From: a virus
Direction: 5' to 3' (one strand)
Length of the DNA: 24,113 bases
Virus record (IMG/VR): IMGVR_UViG_3300049846_001062
Location: 1-24,113 of that record
In this document: positions 1 through 6,735 of the stretch, in pieces
Layout of the letters: every line of letters begins with the position of its first letter
How positions within the stretch are numbered: the stretch's first letter is position 1
Program-made: the position numbers and the translations under genes
Notes under the pieces: generated by a model
Databases searched by the model: none
Told to the model about the DNA's origin: nothing
What the model saw: the letters and a program-made list of their open reading frames with translations, nothing else

Positions 1-640
1 TCACCCTCCAGCCACGAGTGGCATCAACGTAGTAAAGAGTGACAGTGATGTCACCCTTGTCAATGGTCATGTTTTCCGCGAGAGACATAATGTTTGTGCC
101 GTTCCTGGCGATGGTTGTATCAGTAAATGTGCCGGCAACAGTTACCGCCACCTCATCTCCTGCTGTGGGCGATGCTGGTAACGTCAATGTCTGACCTGAT
201 GCCGTAATCGTGCATCGCTCCTTATTGGCGAGTGTTTTACTTGTTGATGTAACGGTGATAGTGAAACTGCCAGCGCTTGTCCAGCTCAGTGTTCCTGAGC
301 CATTTGTGCCCAATACTTGGCCACTTGTGCCGTCTGCTGCCGGCAGGGTCCAAGTGACATTGCTGGCGACACTTGATGGCGCTTGGAACGCTACATAGTG
401 CGATCCATTGGCGGTGGCCTCGCCTAGGCGAAGGTCAGCTTGATTGGTAAGAGTGACATTGCCTGAGGTGGTGAAATCCTGCGTTCCGCTTTCACGCATC
501 AACGGCACACCCCCAGCGGTTGTGCCGTCATGCACCACCACAGTCTTCTTCGTGGTGTCAACCGTCAGCTCGCCATTCGCACCCGTGAAGGTGCTGTGCT
601 CAGCAGTGGTGCCGCGACGGTTCTGTACTTGGGTAGGCAT
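1..640 (-). CDS. Tail fibre / receptor-binding protein, N-terminal part (runs off the left edge)
   Basis: The frame is open for 213 codons from an ATG at 640-638 to the window edge, so only the N-terminal part is present. Residues 1-50 (MPTQVQNRRGTTAEHSTFTG, then GELTVDTTKKTVVVHDGTTA) match the small beta module found at the N-terminus of many phage fibres, of the Mtd N-terminal type. Residues 55-130 have fibre-like Thr/Ser/Gly-rich strands (NVTLTNQADLRLGEA, WTLPAADGTSGQVLGTNGSG). The rest looks like a beta-rich shaft or tip domain. The start overlaps the stop of the preceding gene as TGATG, so translation is probably coupled to it. A fibre role is well supported by style; the receptor is unknown. 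Confidence 0.75.
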   Translation of the reverse strand, partial: MPTQVQNRRGTTAEHSTFTGANGELTVDTTKKTVVVHDGTTAGGVPLMRESGTQDFTTSGNVTLTNQADLRLGEATANGSHYVAFQAPSSVASNVTWTLPAADGTSGQVLGTNGSGTLSWTSAGSFTITVTSTSKTLANKERCTITASGQTLTLPASPTAGDEVAVTVAGTFTDTTIARNGTNIMSLAENMTIDKGDITVTLYYVDATRGWRV

Positions 641-864
641 CAGGTGAGGGCGCCATAGTCCAACGTCCCGCTGGTGCTACCCGTGATCAGCCCATAGTCT
701 TGGTTCGCAAAAGCGATCCGCACGATCTCATCAGACCCTTGGTTGCGCTTCATATACAAAGCGCCGTCGTAGGTGTTGATGCCAAGCTCCCGCAGCGCCA
801 AGTCGCCGGTGGTTGGCACCTTGCCAGCAACTGCAGAACTCTTGAGCTTGATCGTGTTTGCCAT
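640..864 (-). CDS. Short fibre-module protein (74 aa)
   Basis: This small protein is little more than one fibre N-terminal module: MANTIKLKSSAVAGKVPTTG, then DLALRELGINTYDGALYMKR. It resembles the first about 45 residues of both neighbouring fibre genes. It ends in a Gly/Ser/Thr tail with no shaft. It could be an adaptor between the tail and the next fibre, or a reduced fibre. A 13-base motif copy lies 32 nt upstream, and a small imperfect hairpin (871-894) falls in the leader. The stop overlaps the ATG of the next gene (TGATG), suggesting co-translation. Such short virion proteins are common in marine phages, but I cannot name its position in the particle. Confidence 0.65.
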   Translation of the reverse strand: MANTIKLKSSAVAGKVPTTGDLALRELGINTYDGALYMKRNQGSDEIVRIAFANQDYGLITGSTSGTLDYGALT

Positions 865-896
865 GTGGCCGTCCGAGTGGCTATCTAGCCGGACTG

Positions 897-909
897 CCTA
901 AGTTGCCGG
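897..909 (-). promoter_or_regulatory. Start-associated 13-mer (copy upstream of 864)
   Basis: Reads CCGGCAACTTAGG on the minus strand, matching the window consensus at every position. It is 32 nt from the ATG at 864 and just after the TGA of the preceding fibre gene. Confidence 0.7.
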
Positions 910-916
910 CCGTCGA

Positions 917-1981
917 TCAATACGAACCGCCATCTATTTCAGAGCTGGGGCTGAGGTAATCGGTGCCGGCCACTGCTGCGGTAAACGCGCTGGTGCCGTT
1001 GCCTTTCACCAGACCGGTGAGGGTGGTGGCGCCAGTACCGCCGTAGGCCACGCCGATGGTGTTGGCGTTCCAGGTGCCGCTGGTTAGGGTGCCGACGCTG
1101 GTGAGGCTGGAGCCGGTGACACCGGTGCCAAGGCTGCTGCCAGTAAGAACCGTGATGCCGTTGACGCGGTAGACCTTGCCGCTGGCAACGTCGATGTCTT
1201 CGCTGGAGGTCCAGCTATCGGTGGCGTTGCTCCAGCTAAAGGTCTTGTCCGTTGCTCCCTTGAGGGTGATGCCACCGCCGTCTGCTGTGCTGTCGGTTGG
1301 CGAGGCAATATCGCCAAGGATGATGTTCTTGTCATCAACGGCAAGGGTGGTGCTGTTGATGGTGGTTGTCGTGCCGTTGACCGTCAGATCACCAGAGATC
1401 GTCAGGTTGCTGCTGATCGTGCCGCCACTGATCGGTAGATAACTGCCGGACAGATCAGGCAGATCGGCTGCCACCAAGGCGCGGAAGGTCGGCGCTGCAG
1501 CAGCACCGGTTGTCGGACCCGCCCAGACATAGTTGGCCGTCTGGTTATCGAGCGTGGCAGTGAGGGTGCCGCTACCGGTGACCGGCGAACCGGACACATC
1601 AAAGATGCTGGTGGGCAGGCTCAGGCCAACACTGGTGACCGTGCCGACGCCAAAGCTGCTGATGGCGTTCTGCACAAACGCCGTGGTCGCCACTTTGGTG
1701 CTGCTGTCGCCGTTGGTCGGCGTGGTTGCCGTAGCGCCGGAGCCGAGAGTGACGTTGCCGCTAAAGGTCTTGTCACCGGTGATCGTCTGCGTGCCGCTGA
1801 GGCCAACAAAGGCGCCGGGGCCAAACGCAGCAACCACGCTGGTTGCAGTTCCGCCTGCACCGCCGGTGCCTACCCCGATGTACCCAACGCCACTGCCCTC
1901 GGCGTAGGCAAGTTCCGCATTGGCCAGGCTCGCGGGTGCGCTGCTCCCCGTAGAGCGCTTAATGCGGATCGTTGCGGCCAT
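917..1981 (-). CDS. Tail fibre protein with phage fibre repeats (354 aa)
   Basis: Residues 1-45 (MAATIRIKRSTGSSAPASLA, then NAELAYAEGSGVGYIGVG) form the same N-terminal module as the next two genes. The body is Thr/Ser/Gly-rich. It includes the stretch TQTITGDKTFSGNVTLGS, the phage fibre repeat signature SSTKVATTAFV near residue 100, a segment NGTTTTINSTTLAVDDKNI around 205-225, and GVAYGGTGATTLTGLVKGNG near 310-330. These patterns are typical of trimeric beta-structured fibres, many from marine cyanophages. No peptidase or chaperone domain is seen at the C-terminus. It follows the collagen-like gene ending at 2028 and has its own upstream motif copy. A fibre identity is secure; host specificity is not readable. 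Confidence 0.85.
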   Translation of the reverse strand: MAATIRIKRSTGSSAPASLANAELAYAEGSGVGYIGVGTGGAGGTATSVVAAFGPGAFVGLSGTQTITGDKTFSGNVTLGSGATATTPTNGDSSTKVATTAFVQNAISSFGVGTVTSVGLSLPTSIFDVSGSPVTGSGTLTATLDNQTANYVWAGPTTGAAAAPTFRALVAADLPDLSGSYLPISGGTISSNLTISGDLTVNGTTTTINSTTLAVDDKNIILGDIASPTDSTADGGGITLKGATDKTFSWSNATDSWTSSEDIDVASGKVYRVNGITVLTGSSLGTGVTGSSLTSVGTLTSGTWNANTIGVAYGGTGATTLTGLVKGNGTSAFTAAVAGTDYLSPSSEIDGGSY

Positions 1982-2007
1982 GACTCCGGGCTAGACACTG
2001 CGTTGCG

Positions 2008-2020
2008 CCTAGGTTTCCGG
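2008..2020 (-). promoter_or_regulatory. Start-associated 13-mer (copy upstream of 1981)
   Basis: Reads CCGGAAACCTAGG, the exact modal sequence. It is 26 nt before the ATG at 1981. The bases upstream (CTGAGGTG, 2024-2031) partly mirror the right arm AACCTAGG, so this site may also be a degenerate dyad. Confidence 0.75.
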
Positions 2021-2027
2021 TGACACC

Positions 2028-2309
2028 TCAGAAATTGCCGCCGTCCGTCAGCGTGATCACGGTGTTGATGTCGTTGCCTTTCCACTCACCAGCAGCGGCG
2101 TCGTAATACAAGACGCTGCCACCCACCTTGGCGGTGGTGTTCACATCAGTCAGGTCATTCAGGCCAAGCGTTGCCGTTGGACCTTGCGGGCCAGCGGTTT
2201 GCACCTCAACCGTTAGCGGTGCGGTCGGTGCAGTGACCTCAATCGCTTGTGCCGCAACCTCAGCAACAAGGACTTGACCGGTGCTGCTGACCTCAACGAT
2301 GTTCGTCAT
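2028..2309 (-). CDS. Small appendage protein with collagen-like GPQGP segment (93 aa)
   Basis: The first half is Val/Ala/Thr-rich (QAIEVTAPTAPLTVEVQTAG). It is followed by one short collagen-like element, AGPQGP, at about residues 39-44. The C-terminal half, LNDLTDVNTTAKVGGSVLYY with DAAAGEWKGNDINTVITLTD, is a segment frequently seen in cyanophage fibre proteins. Its ATG overlaps the TAA of the upstream gene (TAATG), so it is probably translated with it. The layout suggests a short fibre, or a connector between baseplate periphery and fibre. It is a real gene by position and composition; the exact role is inferred. Confidence 0.7.
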   Translation of the reverse strand: MTNIVEVSSTGQVLVAEVAAQAIEVTAPTAPLTVEVQTAGPQGPTATLGLNDLTDVNTTAKVGGSVLYYDAAAGEWKGNDINTVITLTDGGNF

Positions 2310-2653
2310 TACGCCGGTGCGGTGTAGCCCTCACTGGGGCGCACGATGCCCTGTAAGTAAAACTCCCGCAAACCGCTGCCATTGATCAGCATCACGTCGT
2401 AGCGGCACTCATCGGGCAGCGTTGCCGTCACGGTGTAGGGCAGCGTCAAGGTGACATTGCCGGTGGCGGCAGCAGTCACGCTCACCGTGAAGTCGCCGTA
2501 TTTCGTTGTCCGCGTCTTATCCCACACCTGGGCCAACACCGTCCAACCGGTGATGTTCATGCCAGTGCCGGCGCTGGTTTTGAACTGCACCGCCAGCGGA
2601 TAGTCAGCCCGCCGTTGCGGGCGGATGTTGTAGCTCGCGGGTGTGATCGCCAT
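2309..2653 (-). CDS. Baseplate/appendage protein, BppU-N-like (114 aa)
   Basis: I choose the ATG at 2653 (MAITPASYNIRPQRRADYPL). A TTG two codons earlier is in frame but lies inside the conserved upstream motif. The pattern of a polar N-terminus, then YPLAVQFKTSAGTGMNITGW with alternating strands and GNVTLTLPYTVTATLP, resembles the N-terminal domain of lactococcal baseplate upper proteins and other small beta-sandwich attachment domains. Its position directly before the collagen-like and fibre genes fits an anchor for side fibres. Only 2 nt separate the motif from the ATG, so a normal Shine-Dalgarno is absent. The fold assignment is tentative. Confidence 0.65.
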   Translation of the reverse strand: MAITPASYNIRPQRRADYPLAVQFKTSAGTGMNITGWTVLAQVWDKTRTTKYGDFTVSVTAAATGNVTLTLPYTVTATLPDECRYDVMLINGSGLREFYLQGIVRPSEGYTAPA

Positions 2654-2655
2654 AC

Positions 2656-2668
2656 CCAAGGTTTCCGG
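2656..2668 (-). promoter_or_regulatory. Start-associated 13-mer (copy upstream of 2653)
   Basis: Reads CCGGAAACCTTGG and ends only 2 nt before the ATG at 2653. A CCTGAGG about 14 nt upstream could pair with CCTTGGG in RNA. Confidence 0.7.
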
Positions 2669-2670
2669 CG

Positions 2671-3060
2671 CTATGCCTCAGGGTCGGTCTGGATGTCAAC
2701 GCGCATCTGCGATCTTGGCCCCACACCACGGGGGACATTGATCGCTACCGCATTACTGCCGGGGTACTGCGAGATCAGCACACCGCCCACTTCCTGAAGG
2801 CTGGTGTCACCGCTCCAATCCACCAGATACAGGGTCCAGCGGCTAAACGCTTGCTCGCGGCGGTACTGCCGCACCGGCACCAGTTCCGGCTCCCGCAGAA
2901 TCACTACCTCTAGCCCCCGCACGGCGGTGTTGGGAGGCAAGCTCTCACCGGCAGCACGCACCGAGATCGCCGGCGTCTTGACGCCATTGGCGAGCGTGTA
3001 TGCGCCCAGGTAGTTCACCAGGACGGTCTCTAGCTCGGTTCGCAGGGTGAGCACGTCCAT
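2671..3060 (-). CDS. Possible tail terminator / tail completion protein (129 aa)
   Basis: I do not recognise this firmly. Size and pattern resemble tail terminators of the lambda gpU group: an N-terminal helix (LRTELETVLVNYLGAYTLAN), a central strand pair (RGLEVVILREPELVPVRQY), then FSRWTLYLVDWSGDT and a second helix (EVGGVLISQYPG), ending in a strand with an acidic tail. It follows the frameshifting tail chaperone pair by 4 nt, which is tail-assembly context. In most siphophages the terminator precedes the tail tube gene, and no other candidate is visible there. A peripheral baseplate protein is the alternative. The ATG lies 3 nt after a motif copy. Confidence 0.5.
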   Translation of the reverse strand: MDVLTLRTELETVLVNYLGAYTLANGVKTPAISVRAAGESLPPNTAVRGLEVVILREPELVPVRQYRREQAFSRWTLYLVDWSGDTSLQEVGGVLISQYPGSNAVAINVPRGVGPRSQMRVDIQTDPEA

Positions 3061-3063
3061 GGA

Positions 3064-3076
3064 CCTAGATTTCCTG
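3064..3076 (-). promoter_or_regulatory. Start-associated 13-mer (copy upstream of 3060)
   Basis: Reads CAGGAAATCTAGG. The TAG inside it is the stop codon of the tail chaperone fusion, and the ATG of the next gene follows after 3 nt. Confidence 0.65.
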
Positions 3077-4236
3077 CGCGACGAGTAGGCAACCGGCTTC
3101 CATCCAGCCGAAGCCAGGGCGTTCCGGCAGCTTGAAGCGGAAGCTCAACAGTGGCTTGTCAAGGTCGCGTAGGACGACGGTGCCGCTGATCCGCCCACGA
3201 ACAAGCACCAATCCGCCGCGCACGTTGCTGCCCTCCCAGCTGGGGGCCAACACCCAGACCGCATCGTCATCACTGCGCAGTGCCCGTTGAGTGGGCACCT
3301 TTGTGCCGTCTTTGACGCTGGCCAACACCTGAGGCCAGCAGGTGATCAGCAGCGGTGGGGCCTTGTCTTCATGGCGCAGCTCTAGAGCAACGGCGGCTAC
3401 CTCGGGGCTGAGCACACCGTCTTCCTTGCGCTCCTCGGCAAACAGCGTGAAGTCATTGAGCGAGAACGGCTTGCCCTTTTTGGGGTCGCGGTTGACGTTG
3501 GCCAGCAGCGCCGCCAGCTGAGCGACGGGCAGCTCCTGCAGCTGCACCTGCTCGCGGCGGATGCGCTGCAACTCTTTCCACGCCCGCAGCACCACCACCC
3601 GCAACTCGTGGTTGTAGGTGTGCCTGGGGAACTGGCTGGGGTAGCCGTTGGCTAGGTCGTAGAAGATCGCCGCCCAGTCCGTTTCGCCCCGGCGCCATCC
3701 GCCGGCGGCTGCTTTCCCAGCTCCTCCTCCGTGGGCGGCTCATTCGGCATCGCCTCCGCTTCCTGCTCCTCCTGCGCCAAGGCCCAGATCGCGTTGAACA
3801 GGGCGCGGTGCATCTGGCGCGTGTCTTCCACACCCCAATCGCTGAGGTTGCAGCGGCAGCGGATTAAAGCCGTGACGGTGGCCTCCATGTTGCGCTGGCC
3901 GGCACTGGCGTACACCCGAGCCACCTGCTCAATCTGTGCGGCATGGCGCGTGCGAATCGCTTCTGCTTCAGGCTCTAACGCTTTGCCGCTGATCGCGCTC
4001 TCAATGATGCTGAACGCCTCGCTGATGCTGATCTCTTCTGCCTTGGCAATCGCATCTGCAATCTGGGCACCTTTGACAAAGGCACTTTGCTCCGCAGCCA
4101 ATAGCTCACTGACGACTGCAGACTCACCCACCGTCAGACCGCCCAGCACCGGCATCTCCAAAATGCCGCTCGCTGGTGTGCCAAGCCGGCGCAGTGCTGG
4201 TGCCTCAGGCGCTTGAACAAAGGGAAGGGTCGGCAC
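3065..4236 (-). CDS. Tail assembly chaperone fusion (lambda GT-like), made by -1 frameshift (about 390 aa)
   Basis: The frame starting at GTG 4236 stops at 3652. The -1 frame stays open from upstream of the slip site to TAG 3065 and has clear coding character: after the shift it reads GWRRGETDWAAIFYDLANGY, PSQFPRHTYNHELRVVVLRA, then KELQRIRREQVQLQ. No suitable independent start exists at the beginning of this -1 frame. This is the arrangement of lambda gpG-T and its relatives, in which a minor frameshifted product recruits tail tube subunits to the tape measure. The T part also contains NRDPKKGKPFSLNDFTLF, as in many such proteins. It is followed by a beta-rich C-terminal domain of about 120 residues, larger than usual. 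Fusion length assumes one base is re-read at 3712. Confidence 0.75.
3652..4236 (-). CDS. Tail assembly chaperone, zero-frame product (lambda G-like, 194 aa)
   Basis: The GTG start is 4 nt after the stop of the 43-aa ORF. The protein is mostly helical: a Pro-rich N-terminus, a helix-rich body (GAQIADAIAKAEEISISEAF, then FSIIESAISGKALEPEAEA), a segment ATVTALIRCRCNLSDWGVED, and an acidic Glu-rich end. Acidic C-termini before the slip site are usual for gpG-like proteins. After the slip site the zero frame adds about 20 Gly/Arg/Ser-rich residues and stops. The gene lies far from the tape measure, separated from it by about 7 kb of distal-tail genes, which is unusual. The function is inferred from the frameshift architecture. 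Confidence 0.7.
   Translation of the reverse strand: MPTLPFVQAPEAPALRRLGTPASGILEMPVLGGLTVGESAVVSELLAAEQSAFVKGAQIADAIAKAEEISISEAFSIIESAISGKALEPEAEAIRTRHAAQIEQVARVYASAGQRNMEATVTALIRCRCNLSDWGVEDTRQMHRALFNAIWALAQEEQEAEAMPNEPPTEEELGKQPPADGAGAKRTGRRSSTT
3689..3718 (-). promoter_or_regulatory. -1 programmed ribosomal frameshift element
   Basis: On the minus strand the heptamer GGGAAAG (3718-3712) is phased G GGA AAG in the zero frame, the same slip sequence used by lambda G/T. After a 6-nt spacer (CAGCCG), a perfect 6-bp stem follows: CCGGCG at 3705-3700 and CGCCGG at 3694-3689, with loop GATGG. Spacing and strength suit a stimulatory hairpin. Slipping -1 here enters exactly the frame that is open to 3065. 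Confidence 0.85.
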
Positions 4237-4240
4237 AGGG

Positions 4241-4372
4241 TTAGCGAGACTTGAGTTGCTGTAAACGTAGCTGTATCTCTTTCTCTCGTTTCAGCCGCTG
4301 CTCACGGTTGAACTTGATCACCGCAGCCATCTGCTGCTTCAGTTTTTCTAGGGCTGCGTTGGCGGGGTTCAT
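4241..4372 (-). CDS. Small charged helical protein (43 aa)
   Basis: This ORF starts with MNPANAALEKLKQQMAAVIK and continues with a strongly basic, Gln/Lys/Arg-rich helix ending KSR. It starts with ATGA overlapping the TGA of the 500-aa gene and ends 4 nt before the GTG of the chaperone gene, so it sits tightly inside one translation unit. This spacing supports it as real despite its length. The whole chain could form a single amphipathic helix or coiled coil. I do not recognise a family. A chaperone accessory or a leader controlling translation of the frameshift gene are possibilities only. Confidence 0.6.
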   Translation of the reverse strand: MNPANAALEKLKQQMAAVIKFNREQRLKREKEIQLRLQQLKSR

Positions 4373-5871
4373 AGGACAAAATCAGACGACTTAAAGCCAA
4401 GCGCCAGCAGCTGCCGGCGGCAGTATTGCTCGTCATCCCAGTTCCAGCAGTACGCCAGCTGTGACGGCGGTGCGCCGTTGGCCGGGAACTTGTACTGGCT
4501 AGTCCAGATGAAATCCTCATAGCTCATGGGTGTGCCTGTGTATTTCAACGGTGCTTTCTTGGCAATGCCAAAGTTCTGTTGGTCGGGTCTGTAGGTGGGG
4601 GGAGGGTCACTTGGGAACCCAGCGACACTGGTGATGTAGCGCCCTGGGAAATCGGAAATTAGCGCTCTGATATAGCTGTAGTCTAAACTTTCCTCGTTCG
4701 ATAAGTCCATAGGCTTTGTCAGCCACTGGTAAACACTGCCGCTGAAATAGTCGCGACTGGCGGTGCCGTGAGTGTTATCCAAAAGACTGCCAATGCCGAA
4801 CTGAATTGCTAGCCCCATGCCGGGGCCTGTGTACGTTTGATTCCATTTGCTTGCCTGGAATCCCGCAACGCTTTGATACGTCCGCTGCTCTGGAATGGTC
4901 ACCTCGGTATCAACCAAGCTGCCCCAGAACAGAACTGTGTCTTTGGTCTGGTACGTGATCTTCTGAAGGACATCAATCGAGCCCGTCCTAGACGCGGTGG
5001 GCCGCCGGCTATACAAAGCGTTTAGGAACGCGGCAGGTGTAGCAATCGGCTTGACGCCCTTTGGCGTCACAAGAAAGCAAAGGGTGCTCCTTGCTACCTT
5101 GAAGTCGTCGTTGTTGTAGGTAAAGTCGTTTGTGTAGTCGTTGAGGCGGTTATATATTGTGCGGCCAAGCTCATCTTGTCGAGCATCAACAGCCTGCGAA
5201 GCTCGTTCGGTCTCTCTGGCCAAAATAACTTGATGCTTCGCTAAGTGATAGTCCCAAACAAAGATTGTCGCCTGCGCGTTGAGCGGTAGGCACAGCGGCG
5301 CACTAAGGTCATACAATCTTTCATCGCTGAAAGGGTAATAGTTAATTGTCAAGCCTGTTGACTGAAACACAGCCGGCGGAACCACCCCGCCAACAGTTGC
5401 CAGACCGGGGTTCACCCCACCGGCGGGCACATATACATCTGCTGGCAAATCAAGGTTTGTGTTGGCAGCTGTGGTTGGGTACTCAGAGAAAACATGTTCA
5501 GCCTTAAATTGAAGCCCTGGCACACCCACCGTGATCCTGCGCACACCAGACGGCGCTAGGTCGTAATCAACGATGTACTGAACACCGACGATGGACGGGG
5601 CGCCAAGACGCTGTGCTGCAGGGCGCCGTTCATTAAACGGTGACTCGCCTTTGGCGCGGCTGGGGTCCGTGCCCATGCTGCTCTGCCGAGCGACAGCGTT
5701 GGCTTGGGCCGCAGGATCATCCGCTGCGTTTTGATTACCTGCAGGGGTCAGCCCCGATTGCTGAAGGGCGTCTTCGCGTTCTTGGCGTTCGCGGCGGTTC
5801 TGCTCAGTGGCTTGACGGCTTTGCTCTTGCAGGCGCTGGAGCGTGACATCAACGCGGATGTTCGTGCTCAT
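4369..5871 (-). CDS. Unrecognised virion-associated protein (500 aa)
   Basis: I do not recognise this protein. Residues 1-90 are polar and Gln/Glu/Arg-rich (LQRLQEQSRQATEQNRRERQ, then low-complexity PAGNQNAADDPAAQAN) and look helical or disordered. From about residue 95 to the end there is a globular, aromatic-rich, beta-type sequence with many Tyr/Trp and few charges clustered together. There is no signal peptide, membrane segment or catalytic signature I can name. It is the third gene of a unit that begins at 6703 and leads into the tail chaperones. Its size and place among tail genes suggest a structural or host-contact protein. Base usage matches its neighbours. Confidence 0.6.
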   Translation of the reverse strand: MSTNIRVDVTLQRLQEQSRQATEQNRRERQEREDALQQSGLTPAGNQNAADDPAAQANAVARQSSMGTDPSRAKGESPFNERRPAAQRLGAPSIVGVQYIVDYDLAPSGVRRITVGVPGLQFKAEHVFSEYPTTAANTNLDLPADVYVPAGGVNPGLATVGGVVPPAVFQSTGLTINYYPFSDERLYDLSAPLCLPLNAQATIFVWDYHLAKHQVILARETERASQAVDARQDELGRTIYNRLNDYTNDFTYNNDDFKVARSTLCFLVTPKGVKPIATPAAFLNALYSRRPTASRTGSIDVLQKITYQTKDTVLFWGSLVDTEVTIPEQRTYQSVAGFQASKWNQTYTGPGMGLAIQFGIGSLLDNTHGTASRDYFSGSVYQWLTKPMDLSNEESLDYSYIRALISDFPGRYITSVAGFPSDPPPTYRPDQQNFGIAKKAPLKYTGTPMSYEDFIWTSQYKFPANGAPPSQLAYCWNWDDEQYCRRQLLALGFKSSDFVL

Positions 5872-5879
5872 GCGGCCCC

Positions 5880-6281
5880 TCAGTCATCCACAGCCAAGGT
5901 GATCGTGTAGGTCTTGGTTTGACCGGCGGCCATCGTGATGCTCGGCGTCTCTACCAGCAGGCTGTGCAGGTAGGTCGCGGTGCCGATCCTGATGCACACC
6001 GTGTCGTAGGTGTAGCCAGCACCGGTTGCCGTGAAGGTGGCATTGATCACTGGCAGCTCATAGCGAGCGTTGCCAGAGGAGTAAGCACCTGTTGCCACGG
6101 TGCCGGTGGCATCGGCATAGCCGTTGCCCGACATCTTGACTGCAATCCAGGCGCTGGCTGTGGATTCAGCGGTAAGAGTGCCGCTGTTTTTGGCCAAGAA
6201 GACCGTGTAGGTCTGACCTTCAAAGGCTGCAGCGGCTTGGCGTTGCAGTTCCTTGGTGCTAATCGTTGTCGTCAGTGCCAT
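5880..6281 (-). CDS. Small beta-rich virion protein (133 aa)
   Basis: Composition is Thr/Ala/Ser/Gly-rich with regular alternating strands. It begins MALTTTISTKELQRQAAAAF and ends in TKTYTITLAVDD. A central SGNGYADATGTVATGAY segment recalls the GNGYTAGGNTASVT segment of the preceding gene. That suggests the two share a fold, possibly by duplication, but the rest is too diverged to be sure by eye. Its ATG overlaps the stop of that gene (TGATG), so the two are probably made together in similar amounts. Decoration, tail-tip or fibre-base roles are all possible. Confidence 0.6.
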   Translation of the reverse strand: MALTTTISTKELQRQAAAAFEGQTYTVFLAKNSGTLTAESTASAWIAVKMSGNGYADATGTVATGAYSSGNARYELPVINATFTATGAGYTYDTVCIRIGTATYLHSLLVETPSITMAAGQTKTYTITLAVDD

Positions 6282-6703
6282 CAGGCCAGGGTCAGAACGC
6301 CGGTGGTCGGATCGAAGTCAACGGTGAAGGACTCACCAGCGGCCAAGGTCAGAGCGGAGCCGTAGTCCCACCAGCCGATCAGCTCCTTATTGGTTGCGGT
6401 GTCGTTGTAGAGAACGGCATAGCGGAAGGGGCCAATGCTGCCGCCGCTGGCTGTCCAAGTGGCCGGGTCGCCCAGCACCAGCTTGTAGGTGCCGGAGGTC
6501 TGCGCAGAACTGGTGACCGAGGCGGTGTTGCCACCGGCGGTGTAGCCGTTACCCGCGGAGATCTCTGTGATGTCTGCCTTGACGCTATTGGCAGCCACCG
6601 GGGCGGTGTTGGTGAGCATCACCTTCAAGGTGTCGCTGCCAAGGTTGTGAACCTTCTCTGCCAGCGCCTCCACAAAGCTATTGAACTTGTTGAACGCGGC
6701 CAT
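6281..6703 (-). CDS. Small virion protein of a widespread phage family (140 aa)
   Basis: The sequence FNKFNSFVEALAEKVHNLGS, then DTLKVMLTNTAPVAANSVKA and DITEISAGNGYTAGG is of a type that recurs in many phages and prophages, usually annotated as hypothetical, next to tail genes. A short N-terminal helix is followed by strands, ending SFTVDFDPTTGVLTLA. It is the first gene of a unit reaching to the tail chaperones and has its own motif copy 17 nt upstream. A structural role is likely from context; nothing in the sequence gives a precise function. Confidence 0.65.
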   Translation of the reverse strand: MAAFNKFNSFVEALAEKVHNLGSDTLKVMLTNTAPVAANSVKADITEISAGNGYTAGGNTASVTSSAQTSGTYKLVLGDPATWTASGGSIGPFRYAVLYNDTATNKELIGWWDYGSALTLAAGESFTVDFDPTTGVLTLA

Positions 6704-6720
6704 GTACGCAGGGCTTTGGA

Positions 6721-6733
6721 GCTAGGTTGCCTC
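6721..6733 (-). promoter_or_regulatory. Start-associated 13-mer (copy upstream of 6703)
   Basis: Reads GAGGCAACCTAGC, differing from the consensus mainly at the last base. It is 17 nt before the ATG at 6703 and just after the TAA of the hub gene. Confidence 0.6.
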
Positions 6734-6735
6734 CC

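Noticed and set aside
1-640. Diversity-generating retroelement, suggested by the Mtd-like N-terminal module
   Set aside because: No reverse transcriptase, template repeat or variable repeat is visible, and the C-terminus lies outside the window. The N-terminal module also occurs in many ordinary fibres.
3453-3833. Arg-rich minus-strand ORF overlapping the frameshift region
   Set aside because: This is the third, unused frame. The G and GT frames explain the region, and its composition is low-complexity Arg/Pro/Ala.
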